From Pelagibacteraceae bacterium AG-464-P07 (lineage in GTDB: Bacteria; Pseudomonadota; Alphaproteobacteria; Pelagibacterales; Pelagibacteraceae), in assembly GCA_003211695.1 (NCBI GenBank), contig QCSA01000001.1:99116-163115 (forward strand): a stretch of 64,000 nt of DNA, written 5' to 3'. Under the pieces are notes generated by a model. The model searched no databases. It had not been told where the DNA came from and worked only from the letters and a program-made list of their open reading frames with translations. Shown piece after piece: positions 17,216 to 25,584 of this stretch. Position numbers and translations under genes: made by a program. Numbering within the stretch: position 1 is the first letter of the stretch; every line of letters starts with the position of its first letter.

Positions 17216-18435
17216 TTTATTTTTTTAATTCTGCTTGTAACTCCGCTTTCCTCTTTTTGATTAAATTCATTGCTGTTTAATTTAAACAATTCTTCAATTC
17301 TAAGCCCATTAGTATTAATGGTTGGTGAATTGTTTTTTTTCATACCTTGATGCCTAGCATAAACTGCCTTTTTTTTGTTTACCTGATGGGGTTGAAAATC
17401 ACTTATATCTTCAATTTTTAATTTGTCTCCAATATGAATAAAACCAGCTTTAGCTGCGTTATTCATCAATTCCAATCCTTTTTTTGTTCTAACAATAGCA
17501 GCATTAAAACCTTCATCTTCTCCTTTAGGTGAACCACCTCTCCAAGTATCTAAAGCAGCCACGTCTGAACTTTCGCCAATGGCATCGGGACATATTTTAC
17601 ATCTGAAAGGAACTCTCCAAGTTGATTCTTCTCCCCAAAAAGAATTGTACTCTCTGTCATATTCACGGCCATCTTTTGTTTTAATATACATTCTTCCAGG
17701 ATTTCCATATCCCCTATATCTGAAGATAGATAATTCATCTTCGTTAACCTTAAAACTTTCAATAAAATCTTGCGCTTTTGTAAATTCAGCAAATCCTCCG
17801 CATACTAAAGTTAATAAATATTTGCACTGCTTGTTAACTCTCGAGTCGCTTTTTGATAATTGTCTAATTGCACTGATATCACAGGGTTTACCAACAAAAG
17901 CGAAAGGTTTATTTAAATCAAGAGCTTCATGAAATCTTTCTAATGTTGCTGCTGGACCATATCTCGATCTACTTTCACCACTTAAAAGTTCTTTTTTGTT
18001 ATAACTAAACTTTGGTAAACTCCTCATTGGTCTTTTTGGATCAGCGGCAGTATGCATAATAAAATTTACTTTTTTTGACTCGAGCAAATAAATAGATAGT
18101 CCATTTAACAAACCACCTGTTGAACTTTCAAACCTTATTTTTTTGTCAGTAGACCAGGTATAACAAAGAGATAAATAATAACCCCATATGAGATTATGCT
18201 TAGCATCAGATGTAACTTCTTCTTTAGGAAGCCCTTCTACAATCGTTCCGGGGCAAATATTTAATATTTTATTAAAAACTTCTGGACTAATTTTGCTGAT
18301 TTCTTTTGGTTCAAGCCTTCCTTTTGGAGACATTGAAATTTTAATCTTATCTTTTCCAGCTATACTTTGACAAAGTCCACAACCAATACATAAACCGTTG
18401 TCGACAATATCCGACAGTTTTTCTATGGAGCTCAT
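17212..18435 (-). CDS. FrhB-like flavin/iron-sulfur oxidoreductase (coenzyme F420 hydrogenase beta-subunit family)
   Basis: The 407-aa protein has a CIGCGLC cluster motif (residues 16-22) with CPG near 60. The FrhB/FdhB core follows: ESSTGGLLNGL near 88, FVGKPCDISAIRQL near 178, and CKICPDAIGESSDVAALDTW near 275. The family carries FAD and Fe-S centres and exchanges electrons with F420, ferredoxin or NAD(P)H. No F420 genes are seen here. In this operon it is the only plausible electron-transfer partner for the Rieske oxygenase, but that role is inference. Overlaps the small downstream gene by 4 nt. Confidence 0.8.
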   Translation of the reverse strand: MSSIEKLSDIVDNGLCIGCGLCQSIAGKDKIKISMSPKGRLEPKEISKISPEVFNKILNICPGTIVEGLPKEEVTSDAKHNLIWGYYLSLCYTWSTDKKIRFESSTGGLLNGLSIYLLESKKVNFIMHTAADPKRPMRSLPKFSYNKKELLSGESRSRYGPAATLERFHEALDLNKPFAFVGKPCDISAIRQLSKSDSRVNKQCKYLLTLVCGGFAEFTKAQDFIESFKVNEDELSIFRYRGYGNPGRMYIKTKDGREYDREYNSFWGEESTWRVPFRCKICPDAIGESSDVAALDTWRGGSPKGEDEGFNAAIVRTKKGLELMNNAAKAGFIHIGDKLKIEDISDFQPHQVNKKKAVYARHQGMKKNNSPTINTNGLRIEELFKLNSNEFNQKEESGVTSRIKKIK

Positions 18436-18439
18436 TTAT

Positions 18440-19171
18440 TTATTCTTTATAGGAAGGGTCTATTGCATCACATCTTCTGAGTAAGGCAGGCCATTCACTT
18501 ACGCCTGGAAAAAAAGCATCATATTGTTTTTGAGATTTTTCCCATAATTCTTTACTAGCAGACTTTAATTCCAAACCAAAACTTTGAGCTTGAACTGCAA
18601 CTTCGCACATTCTTACTGCGTAATACATATTCATAAACGACTCTCCTGCGGTCTCCCCAACAGTTAATAATCCGTGATTTCTCATTATTAAAACTTTATT
18701 TTCTCCAAGATTTTCAGCTATTCTAAATCTCTCATCTTTATCAACAGATAATCCTTCCCATTCATGATAACCAACCTTTCCATAAAGCATTGAGGAGTCT
18801 TGGACTAAATGAGGGATCCCATTTTTTAATGATGTAGCAGCCAAGGCTTTTGGAGGATGAGCATGAAAAACAAATTTATTTTTTGGATGATTTAAATGGA
18901 TTGCACTATGAATTACAAAACCTGCTGTATTAACATCGGGAGGTCCTTCTAGAACTTTACCATTTTCATCTACTTTAATTAAATTAGAGGCTTTTACTTC
19001 TTCGTAAACAAGCCCAAATGGATGCATAAAAAAAGTATGATCTGTTCCAGGTGTTCTTGCGGTTATATGATTCCAAATAGTATCATCCCAACCCATCATA
19101 TGAGTTAGTCTAAACATAGCTGCAAGATCTACTCTTACCTTCCACTCAGCTTCATTAATATTTTTTCTCAT
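18440..19171 (-). CDS. Class II aldolase/adducin-family protein
   Basis: The 243-aa protein has class II aldolase metal-site motifs: HAHPPKALA (about 100-108) and MRNHGLLTVGE (about 159-169), with MHPFGLVYEEV upstream. Members cleave or epimerise phosphorylated or free hydroxy-acids using Zn2+ or Mn2+; some only decarboxylate. The start overlaps the preceding oxygenase stop (TGATG). In this operon it may cleave a hydroxylated intermediate into smaller carbonyl units. The substrate is unknown. Confidence 0.85.
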   Translation of the reverse strand: MRKNINEAEWKVRVDLAAMFRLTHMMGWDDTIWNHITARTPGTDHTFFMHPFGLVYEEVKASNLIKVDENGKVLEGPPDVNTAGFVIHSAIHLNHPKNKFVFHAHPPKALAATSLKNGIPHLVQDSSMLYGKVGYHEWEGLSVDKDERFRIAENLGENKVLIMRNHGLLTVGETAGESFMNMYYAVRMCEVAVQAQSFGLELKSASKELWEKSQKQYDAFFPGVSEWPALLRRCDAIDPSYKE

Positions 19172-20016
19172 CAGTCTATTAATCCATCTCCTTGAATATT
19201 CTCTCTTTCAAAATGAATAGGCAAGGCTTTTCCATAAACTTGTTTAGAATGTTCAGGTTTATTAATCTTTAAAGGGTCTTTTACATAACACGGTAATGCA
19301 ATATATCTGGATATTTTCCCTTCAATTTTTGTTACTCGGTGCATTGAAAATCTCCCTTTAAAAATTTGTAGATCACCAGATTTTAAATCTAAAGATTTAA
19401 CTTTTTTTCTGTCACCTTTTAAAACTTTACTAACTTCTTCAAAGCTTTCATTATCTTTACTTCTTATATCTGGAGCGTACTCAAAAAATCCTCCTTTTTC
19501 TGTTTTTTGCACTAAAATACTTAATGTGAATTCATTTCCATCAAAATGCCAAGGAAAATAGTGATTAGTATGCATAACGCTGTATGGATTTTTTCCCAAA
19601 GGATCTGCCCATGTGTAAAGAGGAAATACTTCAAGACTATCTGATACAAATTTTAGCATTTCTTCTAAATCATAAAACTTATTTAGATCTGAATCTTTTT
19701 CTAAGACATCTGAATTTAAGTAACCACTTTGTCTAACAGTAAATATTCTTTTTGGATGATCTTCAGGAAGAGTTTTATCGTCTTTTGTAAAGTAGGGATT
19801 ATGTTTATCACTTGTAAAATAAATTTTATTTAATTTTTTATCCACTTCATCTTTCATTCTTTTAATAGAATCTGGTTTAACAAAATTAGGAAGAACACAA
19901 CAACCATCCTCATTAAGTTGTTTTCTAGTATAATTGGTTAATTCCCTATACTCTAAAGATCCAATATCGTTTATTGGATATTTTTCTAAATTTATTATCT
20001 CGTTTATATTAAGCAT
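19171..20016 (-). CDS. Fe(II)/2-oxoglutarate-dependent oxygenase, paralogue 2
   Basis: The 281-aa non-heme iron oxygenase has the iron-binding HxD in PWHFDGNEF (about residues 154-162) and the distal His in FSMHRVTKIEG (about 225). The 2OG-binding Arg is probably in KISRYIALP, about nine residues later. The aspartate is present, so it is of hydroxylase rather than halogenase (HxG) type. It is clearly a tandem duplicate of the next gene; both share GDLQIFKGRF and a HSK..YGK.LPIH ending. Two copies imply two successive oxidations or a heteromer. Substrate unknown. Confidence 0.8.
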   Translation of the reverse strand: MLNINEIINLEKYPINDIGSLEYRELTNYTRKQLNEDGCCVLPNFVKPDSIKRMKDEVDKKLNKIYFTSDKHNPYFTKDDKTLPEDHPKRIFTVRQSGYLNSDVLEKDSDLNKFYDLEEMLKFVSDSLEVFPLYTWADPLGKNPYSVMHTNHYFPWHFDGNEFTLSILVQKTEKGGFFEYAPDIRSKDNESFEEVSKVLKGDRKKVKSLDLKSGDLQIFKGRFSMHRVTKIEGKISRYIALPCYVKDPLKINKPEHSKQVYGKALPIHFERENIQGDGLID

Positions 20017-20018
20017 AA

Positions 20019-20870
20019 TTAATCTGCCAAACCATCCGACCTAGGTTTGTTTCTTTCAATATGAATTGGCAACACTTTTCCATATATAGCTTTTGAATGT
20101 TCTGGAGTATTTACTCTCCAAGGGTCAAGAACGTAAGCTGGTATACACAGATATCTGGAACGATTTCCCTCTATTTTTGTAACACGATGAAGAGCAAAAC
20201 GTCCTTTAAATATTTGAAGGTCACCTGGTTCTAAATCTAATTGGCGAACTCTTTTACGGTCTCCATCAAGTACTTTTTTAACTTCTTCTAATTTTTCATT
20301 TCCTGGTTCGCGTATGTTTGGGCAATACTCAAATATTCCACCTTTCTCAGGTTTTTGTATCATGAAACTTAAAGTAAATTCGCAGCTATCGAAATGCCAA
20401 GGAAGAATACCGTCTGGCTTCATAACATTGTAAGCATGACAAGCTAAAGGATCGGCCCATCGATAAATTGGGGATATACCAAGACAAGCAGACACAAACT
20501 TTAAAATTTCATCTTGTTCATAAAGAAATTTCATTTCCGAATCTTTTGCAAAAACATCTGAGTTTAAATATCCATTGTAACGATCCATAAATATTCGTTT
20601 TGGATGATCTTTAGGTAAAGAAGGATCATCCTCAGAATACAAATATGCATTGATACTTTGTTTTGACATATAAACTTCATCGAGTTGTTTTTCTAACTCT
20701 GTATTCATTATTTTTAAAGATTTGGGTAAAATAAAATTGGGAATAGTAGCGCAACTAAACTGATCTAAATCACTTTTACATTTTTTTATTAATTCTTTTA
20801 TTAATGGAGAATTTAAATCTTGGATTGGATATTTTTTAAGATCGACAATAGTTTCTAATCTATTATTCAT
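20019..20870 (-). CDS. Fe(II)/2-oxoglutarate-dependent oxygenase, paralogue 1
   Basis: This 283-aa protein has the same architecture as its neighbour. HxD is in PWHFDSCEFTL (about residues 156-166) and the distal His in FALHRVTKIEG (about 227). The Arg is in NRSRYLCIP. A conserved N-terminal pattern (LKKYPIQDLNSP, then DHPKRIF near 88) is shared with paralogue 2. Its stop is 2 nt before the second copy starts and its start is 6 nt after the DddP-like stop, so all are co-translated. Phytanoyl-CoA-dioxygenase/HalD-like folds are the nearest remembered relatives. Confidence 0.8.
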   Translation of the reverse strand: MNNRLETIVDLKKYPIQDLNSPLIKELIKKCKSDLDQFSCATIPNFILPKSLKIMNTELEKQLDEVYMSKQSINAYLYSEDDPSLPKDHPKRIFMDRYNGYLNSDVFAKDSEMKFLYEQDEILKFVSACLGISPIYRWADPLACHAYNVMKPDGILPWHFDSCEFTLSFMIQKPEKGGIFEYCPNIREPGNEKLEEVKKVLDGDRKRVRQLDLEPGDLQIFKGRFALHRVTKIEGNRSRYLCIPAYVLDPWRVNTPEHSKAIYGKVLPIHIERNKPRSDGLAD

Positions 20871-20876
20871 TTTTAA

Positions 20877-22115
20877 TTATAAATCCTCTAATGGATGGTG
20901 GGACATTAACTCAAGTCCATTTTCGTCGATTAAGTATTGTTGCTCTAATTTTATCCCTTCCTTACCACCAACTTCACCTATGTATGATTCAACTGTTACA
21001 GTCATATCTTTTTCAAATTGTCCACTTTGTTGGCCGCCGTCTGTAGGATATTTAATCATTGGCCATTCATCACACAAACCAATTCCATGCACCATACAGC
21101 TATAACGATTACCATAATAAGGTTCTGGAAGTTTCCAGGATTTTTTTACAAATTCTTTAAATGATAAACCAGGTTTAATTAATTCTGCATTATGATTTAT
21201 TTGATCGGTAGCCATTTGATATAATTTTTTTTGTTCAGAGCTGAATTTATGGCCTTCAACAAAAGCTCTTGAGATATCAGCGCAATATCCGTAAAGACCA
21301 ACCATGTCAGTATCGAAAGAAACTATATCTCCTTGTTGAATAACTTTATTGCTGCTTTCTTGCATCCATGGATTAGTTCTTTGTCCAGAAGTTAACATTC
21401 TACACTCAATCCATTCACCTCCATGCTCTATGTTTGTTTTATGAAATAGAGCCCAGAGTTCATCTTCTGTAATGCCAGCTTTCAACTCGTTTCTCATCAA
21501 CTGAACTCCTTTTTCACAAACTTCAAGAGAAGCTTGCATGCATTGAATTTCTTCTTTAGATTTAATAACTCTTGCTTGCTCAACTATTTCCTTTGCATCA
21601 ATAATTTTTAATCCAATTTTATTAAGAGCCAAAACACCAGGTCCATTACATACATCAATAGCTAGTCTTTTATTTTTTCCGCAACTTTGATTCATTAAAT
21701 GCTGGATTTCATTAGTCCATTTATTAATTTGCTTTTCGGCCTGATCTCCATGAGAGAAATAATCCCAGGATATACCAGGTCTTATTTCATTAATTAATTT
21801 CAGATGTTTTGATAAATGTTCACAATTGAAATATTCAAAGAGAATTACAGGGCCATCTACTGGAATGAAACAATATCGATCTAAATTATGCATATTAAAT
21901 ATGCTCATGTTTACCGAATCTAAAGCATATCGAATATTTACAGGATCAAATAAAATGCATGCACCGATATCTCTTTTGGCTAATTCTTTTTTTACTCTGT
22001 CTAGCCGATATGACCTTAATCGATCAAAATCAATTTCATCTTCGTGCAATCTTTTTTTTGTAATAAAGTTTGGAGTATAATTAGTGTCAGGTAAGATTTT
22101 CCGACTGAACTTCAT
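20877..22115 (-). CDS. dddP: DddP-like M24-fold protein (possible DMSP lyase)
   Basis: The 412-aa creatinase/M24-fold protein strongly resembles Roseobacter DddP, which splits DMSP to dimethyl sulfide and acrylate. Shared segments include FDPVNIRYALDSVNM, GGEWIECRMLTSGQRTNPW, SFDTDMVGLYGYCADISR and MVHGIGLCDEWP. Putative metal ligands are all kept: two Asp near 267-280, His near 343, Glu near 373 and Glu near 391. The start at 22115 (ATGA overlap with the Rieske stop) is preferred to an upstream in-frame start at 22136. Its operon partners are not known DMSP genes, so a related C-X bond cleavage on another substrate is quite possible. AcuI is encoded at 34799. Confidence 0.65.
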   Translation of the reverse strand: MKFSRKILPDTNYTPNFITKKRLHEDEIDFDRLRSYRLDRVKKELAKRDIGACILFDPVNIRYALDSVNMSIFNMHNLDRYCFIPVDGPVILFEYFNCEHLSKHLKLINEIRPGISWDYFSHGDQAEKQINKWTNEIQHLMNQSCGKNKRLAIDVCNGPGVLALNKIGLKIIDAKEIVEQARVIKSKEEIQCMQASLEVCEKGVQLMRNELKAGITEDELWALFHKTNIEHGGEWIECRMLTSGQRTNPWMQESSNKVIQQGDIVSFDTDMVGLYGYCADISRAFVEGHKFSSEQKKLYQMATDQINHNAELIKPGLSFKEFVKKSWKLPEPYYGNRYSCMVHGIGLCDEWPMIKYPTDGGQQSGQFEKDMTVTVESYIGEVGGKEGIKLEQQYLIDENGLELMSHHPLEDL

Positions 22116-23308
22116 ACTAAATTTGTTGCCACCCATTTATGAAAATGGTGAGTTGGATTATCCATAATTGGAGAAAAATTACCGCCGTTATAAGCAGGCG
22201 AATTTCTTCCTTCTTGCATGCCTTCTATAATACCAACATCTTCGGATTGCACTCCATACCATAATTTCAAATTTTGTTTTCTAAGATTTTTAAATTTTTT
22301 TGAATTTGCAGCTTCATTTCCTACATAATAAATTTCCATATGTTCTATAGTAAGTTCATGATTTACAGGTTCTAACCAATAAGCGTAATAGTGATCCTTA
22401 TGTATCCCCAACATAACATTAGGAAAGAGAGCAACATATTCAGCAATACTTATTTTATTTTTTGGCCAATTAGGAAAACATGGAAATTTATTTTTGCCTT
22501 TTAGCCTCGGATTGTAAACAACAGTTCCCTGACCAGCAAATCTATTCGGTAAGCCTTGTATATGGTAATGATCACTGATTTTAGAGTAAGTGTTTAATCC
22601 TGGATGAACCCAAGGTAAGTGATAACTTTCACAATAATTTTCTATTGCAAATTTCCAATTACACTTTGCTTTTAATTTAAAATAACCCAAATCTTTTGAG
22701 TGTTTGATTAGTTTTTGATCTTTTTCCGACCAAAATTTAGACCAGCGATCATTCAGTGGCTTAATGTATTCTTGGAAAGATGTTTCATTATTAGAAATAT
22801 TTACGATGATCAAATCAAGCCAAACATAAGAACGAACTTCTTTAAGACCGCTAGAAGACTTATCAAAACCTTCTGCCTCATGTTTATCCATTCCTCCAAG
22901 ATTAGGTGTTGCAACAAGTGTACCATCTAAATCATATGACCAAGAATGGTAGGGGCAACGCAAAACATTTTTTATACTGCATTTCTTTTGTAAAATTTTA
23001 TACCCTCTGTGACTGCAAACATTATGATAAACTTTAATTTGCTTTTTTTTATTTCGTAAAATAATTAGGGGAATTCCTAGTAAGTCAAAAGGTTTTGCAT
23101 CTCCAGGATTAGGAACCGAACTTGCAACACCAATGACTACCCATTTATCTTCGAATAATTTTTTTCTTTCTATTTTTGTGTATTCTTTACTGTTGTAGCA
23201 CTCATTTGGCAAGCCATGAGCCTCAGCAATAGGATTGTTGACTACATCCAATTTTTCTTTATTTACAATATCGTAGATGTTTTTTTGTCCATTAAGTTTG
23301 TAATCCAT
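22112..23308 (-). CDS. Rieske non-heme iron oxygenase, alpha subunit
   Basis: The 398-aa protein has the Rieske [2Fe-2S] motif CSHRGY...CPYHSWSYD (about residues 98-126) and the mononuclear-iron motif NYCESYHLPWVHPG (about 221-234). The pattern is that of single-component-type alpha subunits such as betaine, carnitine or choline monooxygenases and aromatic-ring hydroxylases. No beta subunit or classical reductase gene is adjacent. It heads the eight-gene minus-strand operon. A perfect 12-bp inverted repeat lies 19 nt upstream of its start. The substrate is unknown; a methylated or aromatic compound fits the neighbourhood. Confidence 0.88.
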   Translation of the reverse strand: MDYKLNGQKNIYDIVNKEKLDVVNNPIAEAHGLPNECYNSKEYTKIERKKLFEDKWVVIGVASSVPNPGDAKPFDLLGIPLIILRNKKKQIKVYHNVCSHRGYKILQKKCSIKNVLRCPYHSWSYDLDGTLVATPNLGGMDKHEAEGFDKSSSGLKEVRSYVWLDLIIVNISNNETSFQEYIKPLNDRWSKFWSEKDQKLIKHSKDLGYFKLKAKCNWKFAIENYCESYHLPWVHPGLNTYSKISDHYHIQGLPNRFAGQGTVVYNPRLKGKNKFPCFPNWPKNKISIAEYVALFPNVMLGIHKDHYYAYWLEPVNHELTIEHMEIYYVGNEAANSKKFKNLRKQNLKLWYGVQSEDVGIIEGMQEGRNSPAYNGGNFSPIMDNPTHHFHKWVATNLV

Positions 23309-23326
23309 CTTAAAAATCCTAGCATT

Positions 23327-23358
23327 TTAATACAAATTGGCAATATAATTTGTATTAA
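23327..23358. promoter_or_regulatory. Perfect inverted repeat in the divergent Rieske/MetF promoter region
   Basis: TTAATACAAATT (23327-23338) and AATTTGTATTAA (23347-23358) are exact 12-bp complements separated by 8 nt (GGCAATAT). The repeat lies in the 129-bp gap between the divergent operons, nearest the Rieske gene. Size and position fit a dimeric repressor operator (GntR/TetR/LysR scale). There is no T-tract, so a terminator is unlikely. Confidence 0.55.
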
Positions 23359-23437
23359 TAGAGTTAGTAAAACCTTCCTGCTAAGTTGATGAAATTCTCT
23401 AGACACATTGTAAGTCGACTGATATATCCCGAAAATT

Positions 23438-24166
23438 ATGAATTTCTCCCTAGAAATTGGTTTAAAGACCAATCTGAAAAACCTTCCAAAAGTTAAAGAT
23501 GTTTATATAACTTTGCTTCCTGGTGAAGATTTTAGACAAGTTGCTGAGAAAGCAAAGGAACTAGCAAATTTGAGTTTTAATCCAGTACCTCATTTTCCAG
23601 CCAGATCAATTAAAAACCTGGATATTTTAAAGGACTATGTAATGAGATGTAAAGATGGTGGAGTTAAACAAGCATTAGTTATAGGAGGGAGCGCCCAACC
23701 AGTCGGAGATTTTCATTGTTCTTTACAACTATTAGAGACAGGATTATTCGAGGGTTTTAGAATAGGAATTGCTGGACATCCCGACGGCTCTCCTGATATA
23801 TCCATCTCGGATTTAGAAAAAGCTATGAGGGAAAAAAAGCCTTATGCAGATTATATTGTAACCCAGTGGCTAATGGAATATGATCCAATAATAAAATTCG
23901 TTTCTAAACAAACAATACCAGTGCATGTTGGAATCACAGGGCCAATGAAAGTTAGCGGTTTGCTAAAATTTGCCAATACTGTTGGAGCAAAAAATTCAAT
24001 AAATTTTATAAAATCAAATCTAGGTAAAACATTTGATTTATTAAGACCTAAGGATCCCAATGATTTAATCGAGAAAGTTAAAAGTGTAACGAGTAACTTT
24101 CATATTTATACATTCGGTGGACTTAAGGAAACAAACACATGGTTGACGGAGAATAATTATGCCTAA
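23438..24166 (+). CDS. Methylenetetrahydrofolate reductase-like protein
   Basis: The 242-aa protein resembles MetF TIM-barrel flavoproteins but is shorter than E. coli MetF (~296 aa). PHFPARSIKN near 45, ALVIGGSAQPVGDF near 77, FRIGIAGHPDGSP near 110 and DYIVTQWLMEYD near 137 correspond to MetF flavin/folate segments. It overlaps the GcvT-like gene by 8 nt. MetF next to a folate-dependent demethylase is known from the vanillate/syringate pathway (LigM). Here it likely processes the methyl-THF or methylene-THF released by its partner. Confidence 0.8.
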   Translation: MNFSLEIGLKTNLKNLPKVKDVYITLLPGEDFRQVAEKAKELANLSFNPVPHFPARSIKNLDILKDYVMRCKDGGVKQALVIGGSAQPVGDFHCSLQLLETGLFEGFRIGIAGHPDGSPDISISDLEKAMREKKPYADYIVTQWLMEYDPIIKFVSKQTIPVHVGITGPMKVSGLLKFANTVGAKNSINFIKSNLGKTFDLLRPKDPNDLIEKVKSVTSNFHIYTFGGLKETNTWLTENNYA

Positions 24167-25568
24167 AAAGAAAAAAGCTAAAAAAATTAAATCAGTTTCA
24201 TTCAAACCTGAAAAAGTAAATTACGACAAGTTAAAACATACAACTTCAGTAGATCAATCAGACAGACATGTTCCTTATAATCTTAGACAAAGCGGATCTA
24301 CAAAAGTTGAAATGTTAATTTCAACACGGGTTAGAAAATCTCCTTATTGGCATCTATCAATGAAAGCTGGATGCTGGAGAGCTACAGTTTATAATCGTGT
24401 TTATCATCCAAGAGGTTATGTAAAACCTGAAAAAGGTGGGGCAATGGTTGAGTACGCAGCGATTAAAAATCACGTAACGATGTGGAATGTAGCTGTTGAA
24501 AGACAAATACGTGTTAAAGGATCTGATGCAGAAAAATTTACAGATTATGTAATTACGCGCGATGCAACTAAAATTTCAACAATGAGAGGTCGTTACGTTA
24601 TTCTTTGCAATAATAAAGGTGGCGTATTAAACGACCCAGTTTTATTAAGAGTAGCTGATGATGAATTTTGGTTTAGTTTATCAGATTCTGATATTGGAAT
24701 GTACTTACAAGGTGTTAATGCCGATAAAAGATTCAATGTAGAAATAGACGAAATAGATGCAAGTCCGGTTCAGATACAAGGTCCTAAATCAAAAGCATTA
24801 ATGAATGATTTAATAGGAGATCAAGTTGATCTAGATAACATGCCTTTTTATGGTTTAGCGGAAGCTAAAATAGGAGGCAGAAGCTGTGTGATTTCTCAAT
24901 CAGGATTTTCTGGGGAAGCAGGCTACGAAATTTATCTTCGTAATGCTACTTTATATGCAGAAGACATGTGGAATACTGTGCTTAAAGCAGGAAAAAAACA
25001 TAAGTTAATGGTTATAGCACCCGCACACCACAGAAGAATTCAAGCTGGAATTTTATCTTGGGGCCAGGATATGGATAATGAGCACAATCCTTTTCAGTGT
25101 AATTTAGGCTATCAAGTTTCTTTATCTGGAAAAGGTGAATGGAATAAAACAACTGATTATGTCGGTAAAGAAGCTTTAGAGAAAATGAAGGATCAAATTA
25201 GCAATGGTAGCAAACCTTACAAACTTCAACTTGTAGGCTTAGAATTAGGTGGAAAACCTATCGAGGAATATGCTCCCGACTTCTGGTTAATATCAGATGC
25301 CAAAGGTGGTAAACCAATTGGCTACATTACTTCACCTTGGTACCACCCAGAAAAGAAAAAAAATATTGCTATGGGTTACGTTCCTTATGAAGGACACAAA
25401 AACGCTAAAGGGTTTCCAACTGGAAATTTTGGCAAGAAATATAAAGTCTATTTACCAAAAAAATATTCTAAAAGTCCTGTGAAAGCCGTAGTTGTTCCTA
25501 TACCATTTACACAGTCCTTTAATGCAAATACACGGGAATCGGAAGTTTTAGCTGCTTTAAATAAATAA
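24159..25568 (+). CDS. GcvT-family tetrahydrofolate-dependent demethylase
   Basis: The 469-aa GcvT/aminomethyltransferase-fold protein has HVTMWNVAVERQIRVKG (about 105-121), SPVQIQGPKS near 203 and SGFSGEAGYEIYLRN near 247. The C-terminal OB-like domain ends VKAVVVPIPFTQS. At ~470 aa it is longer than DmdA (~370) and glycine-cleavage T protein, and similar in length and C-terminal ending to LigM/DesA O-demethylases. The first ~20 residues are Lys-rich. With the coupled MetF-like gene it should move a methyl group from an O-, N- or S-methyl compound to THF. DMSP is possible but not indicated by length. Confidence 0.75.
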   Translation: MPKKKKAKKIKSVSFKPEKVNYDKLKHTTSVDQSDRHVPYNLRQSGSTKVEMLISTRVRKSPYWHLSMKAGCWRATVYNRVYHPRGYVKPEKGGAMVEYAAIKNHVTMWNVAVERQIRVKGSDAEKFTDYVITRDATKISTMRGRYVILCNNKGGVLNDPVLLRVADDEFWFSLSDSDIGMYLQGVNADKRFNVEIDEIDASPVQIQGPKSKALMNDLIGDQVDLDNMPFYGLAEAKIGGRSCVISQSGFSGEAGYEIYLRNATLYAEDMWNTVLKAGKKHKLMVIAPAHHRRIQAGILSWGQDMDNEHNPFQCNLGYQVSLSGKGEWNKTTDYVGKEALEKMKDQISNGSKPYKLQLVGLELGGKPIEEYAPDFWLISDAKGGKPIGYITSPWYHPEKKKNIAMGYVPYEGHKNAKGFPTGNFGKKYKVYLPKKYSKSPVKAVVVPIPFTQSFNANTRESEVLAALNK

Positions 25569-25584
25569 TTAGTTATAGGAGTTT

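Noticed and set aside
17212-18435. F420-dependent enzyme
   Set aside because: FrhB-fold membership does not show F420 use, and no F420 biosynthesis gene is present in the window.
24159-25568. DMSP demethylase DmdA
   Set aside because: The protein is about 100 residues longer than DmdA and its C-terminus resembles LigM-type demethylases, so only the broader GcvT-demethylase call is kept.
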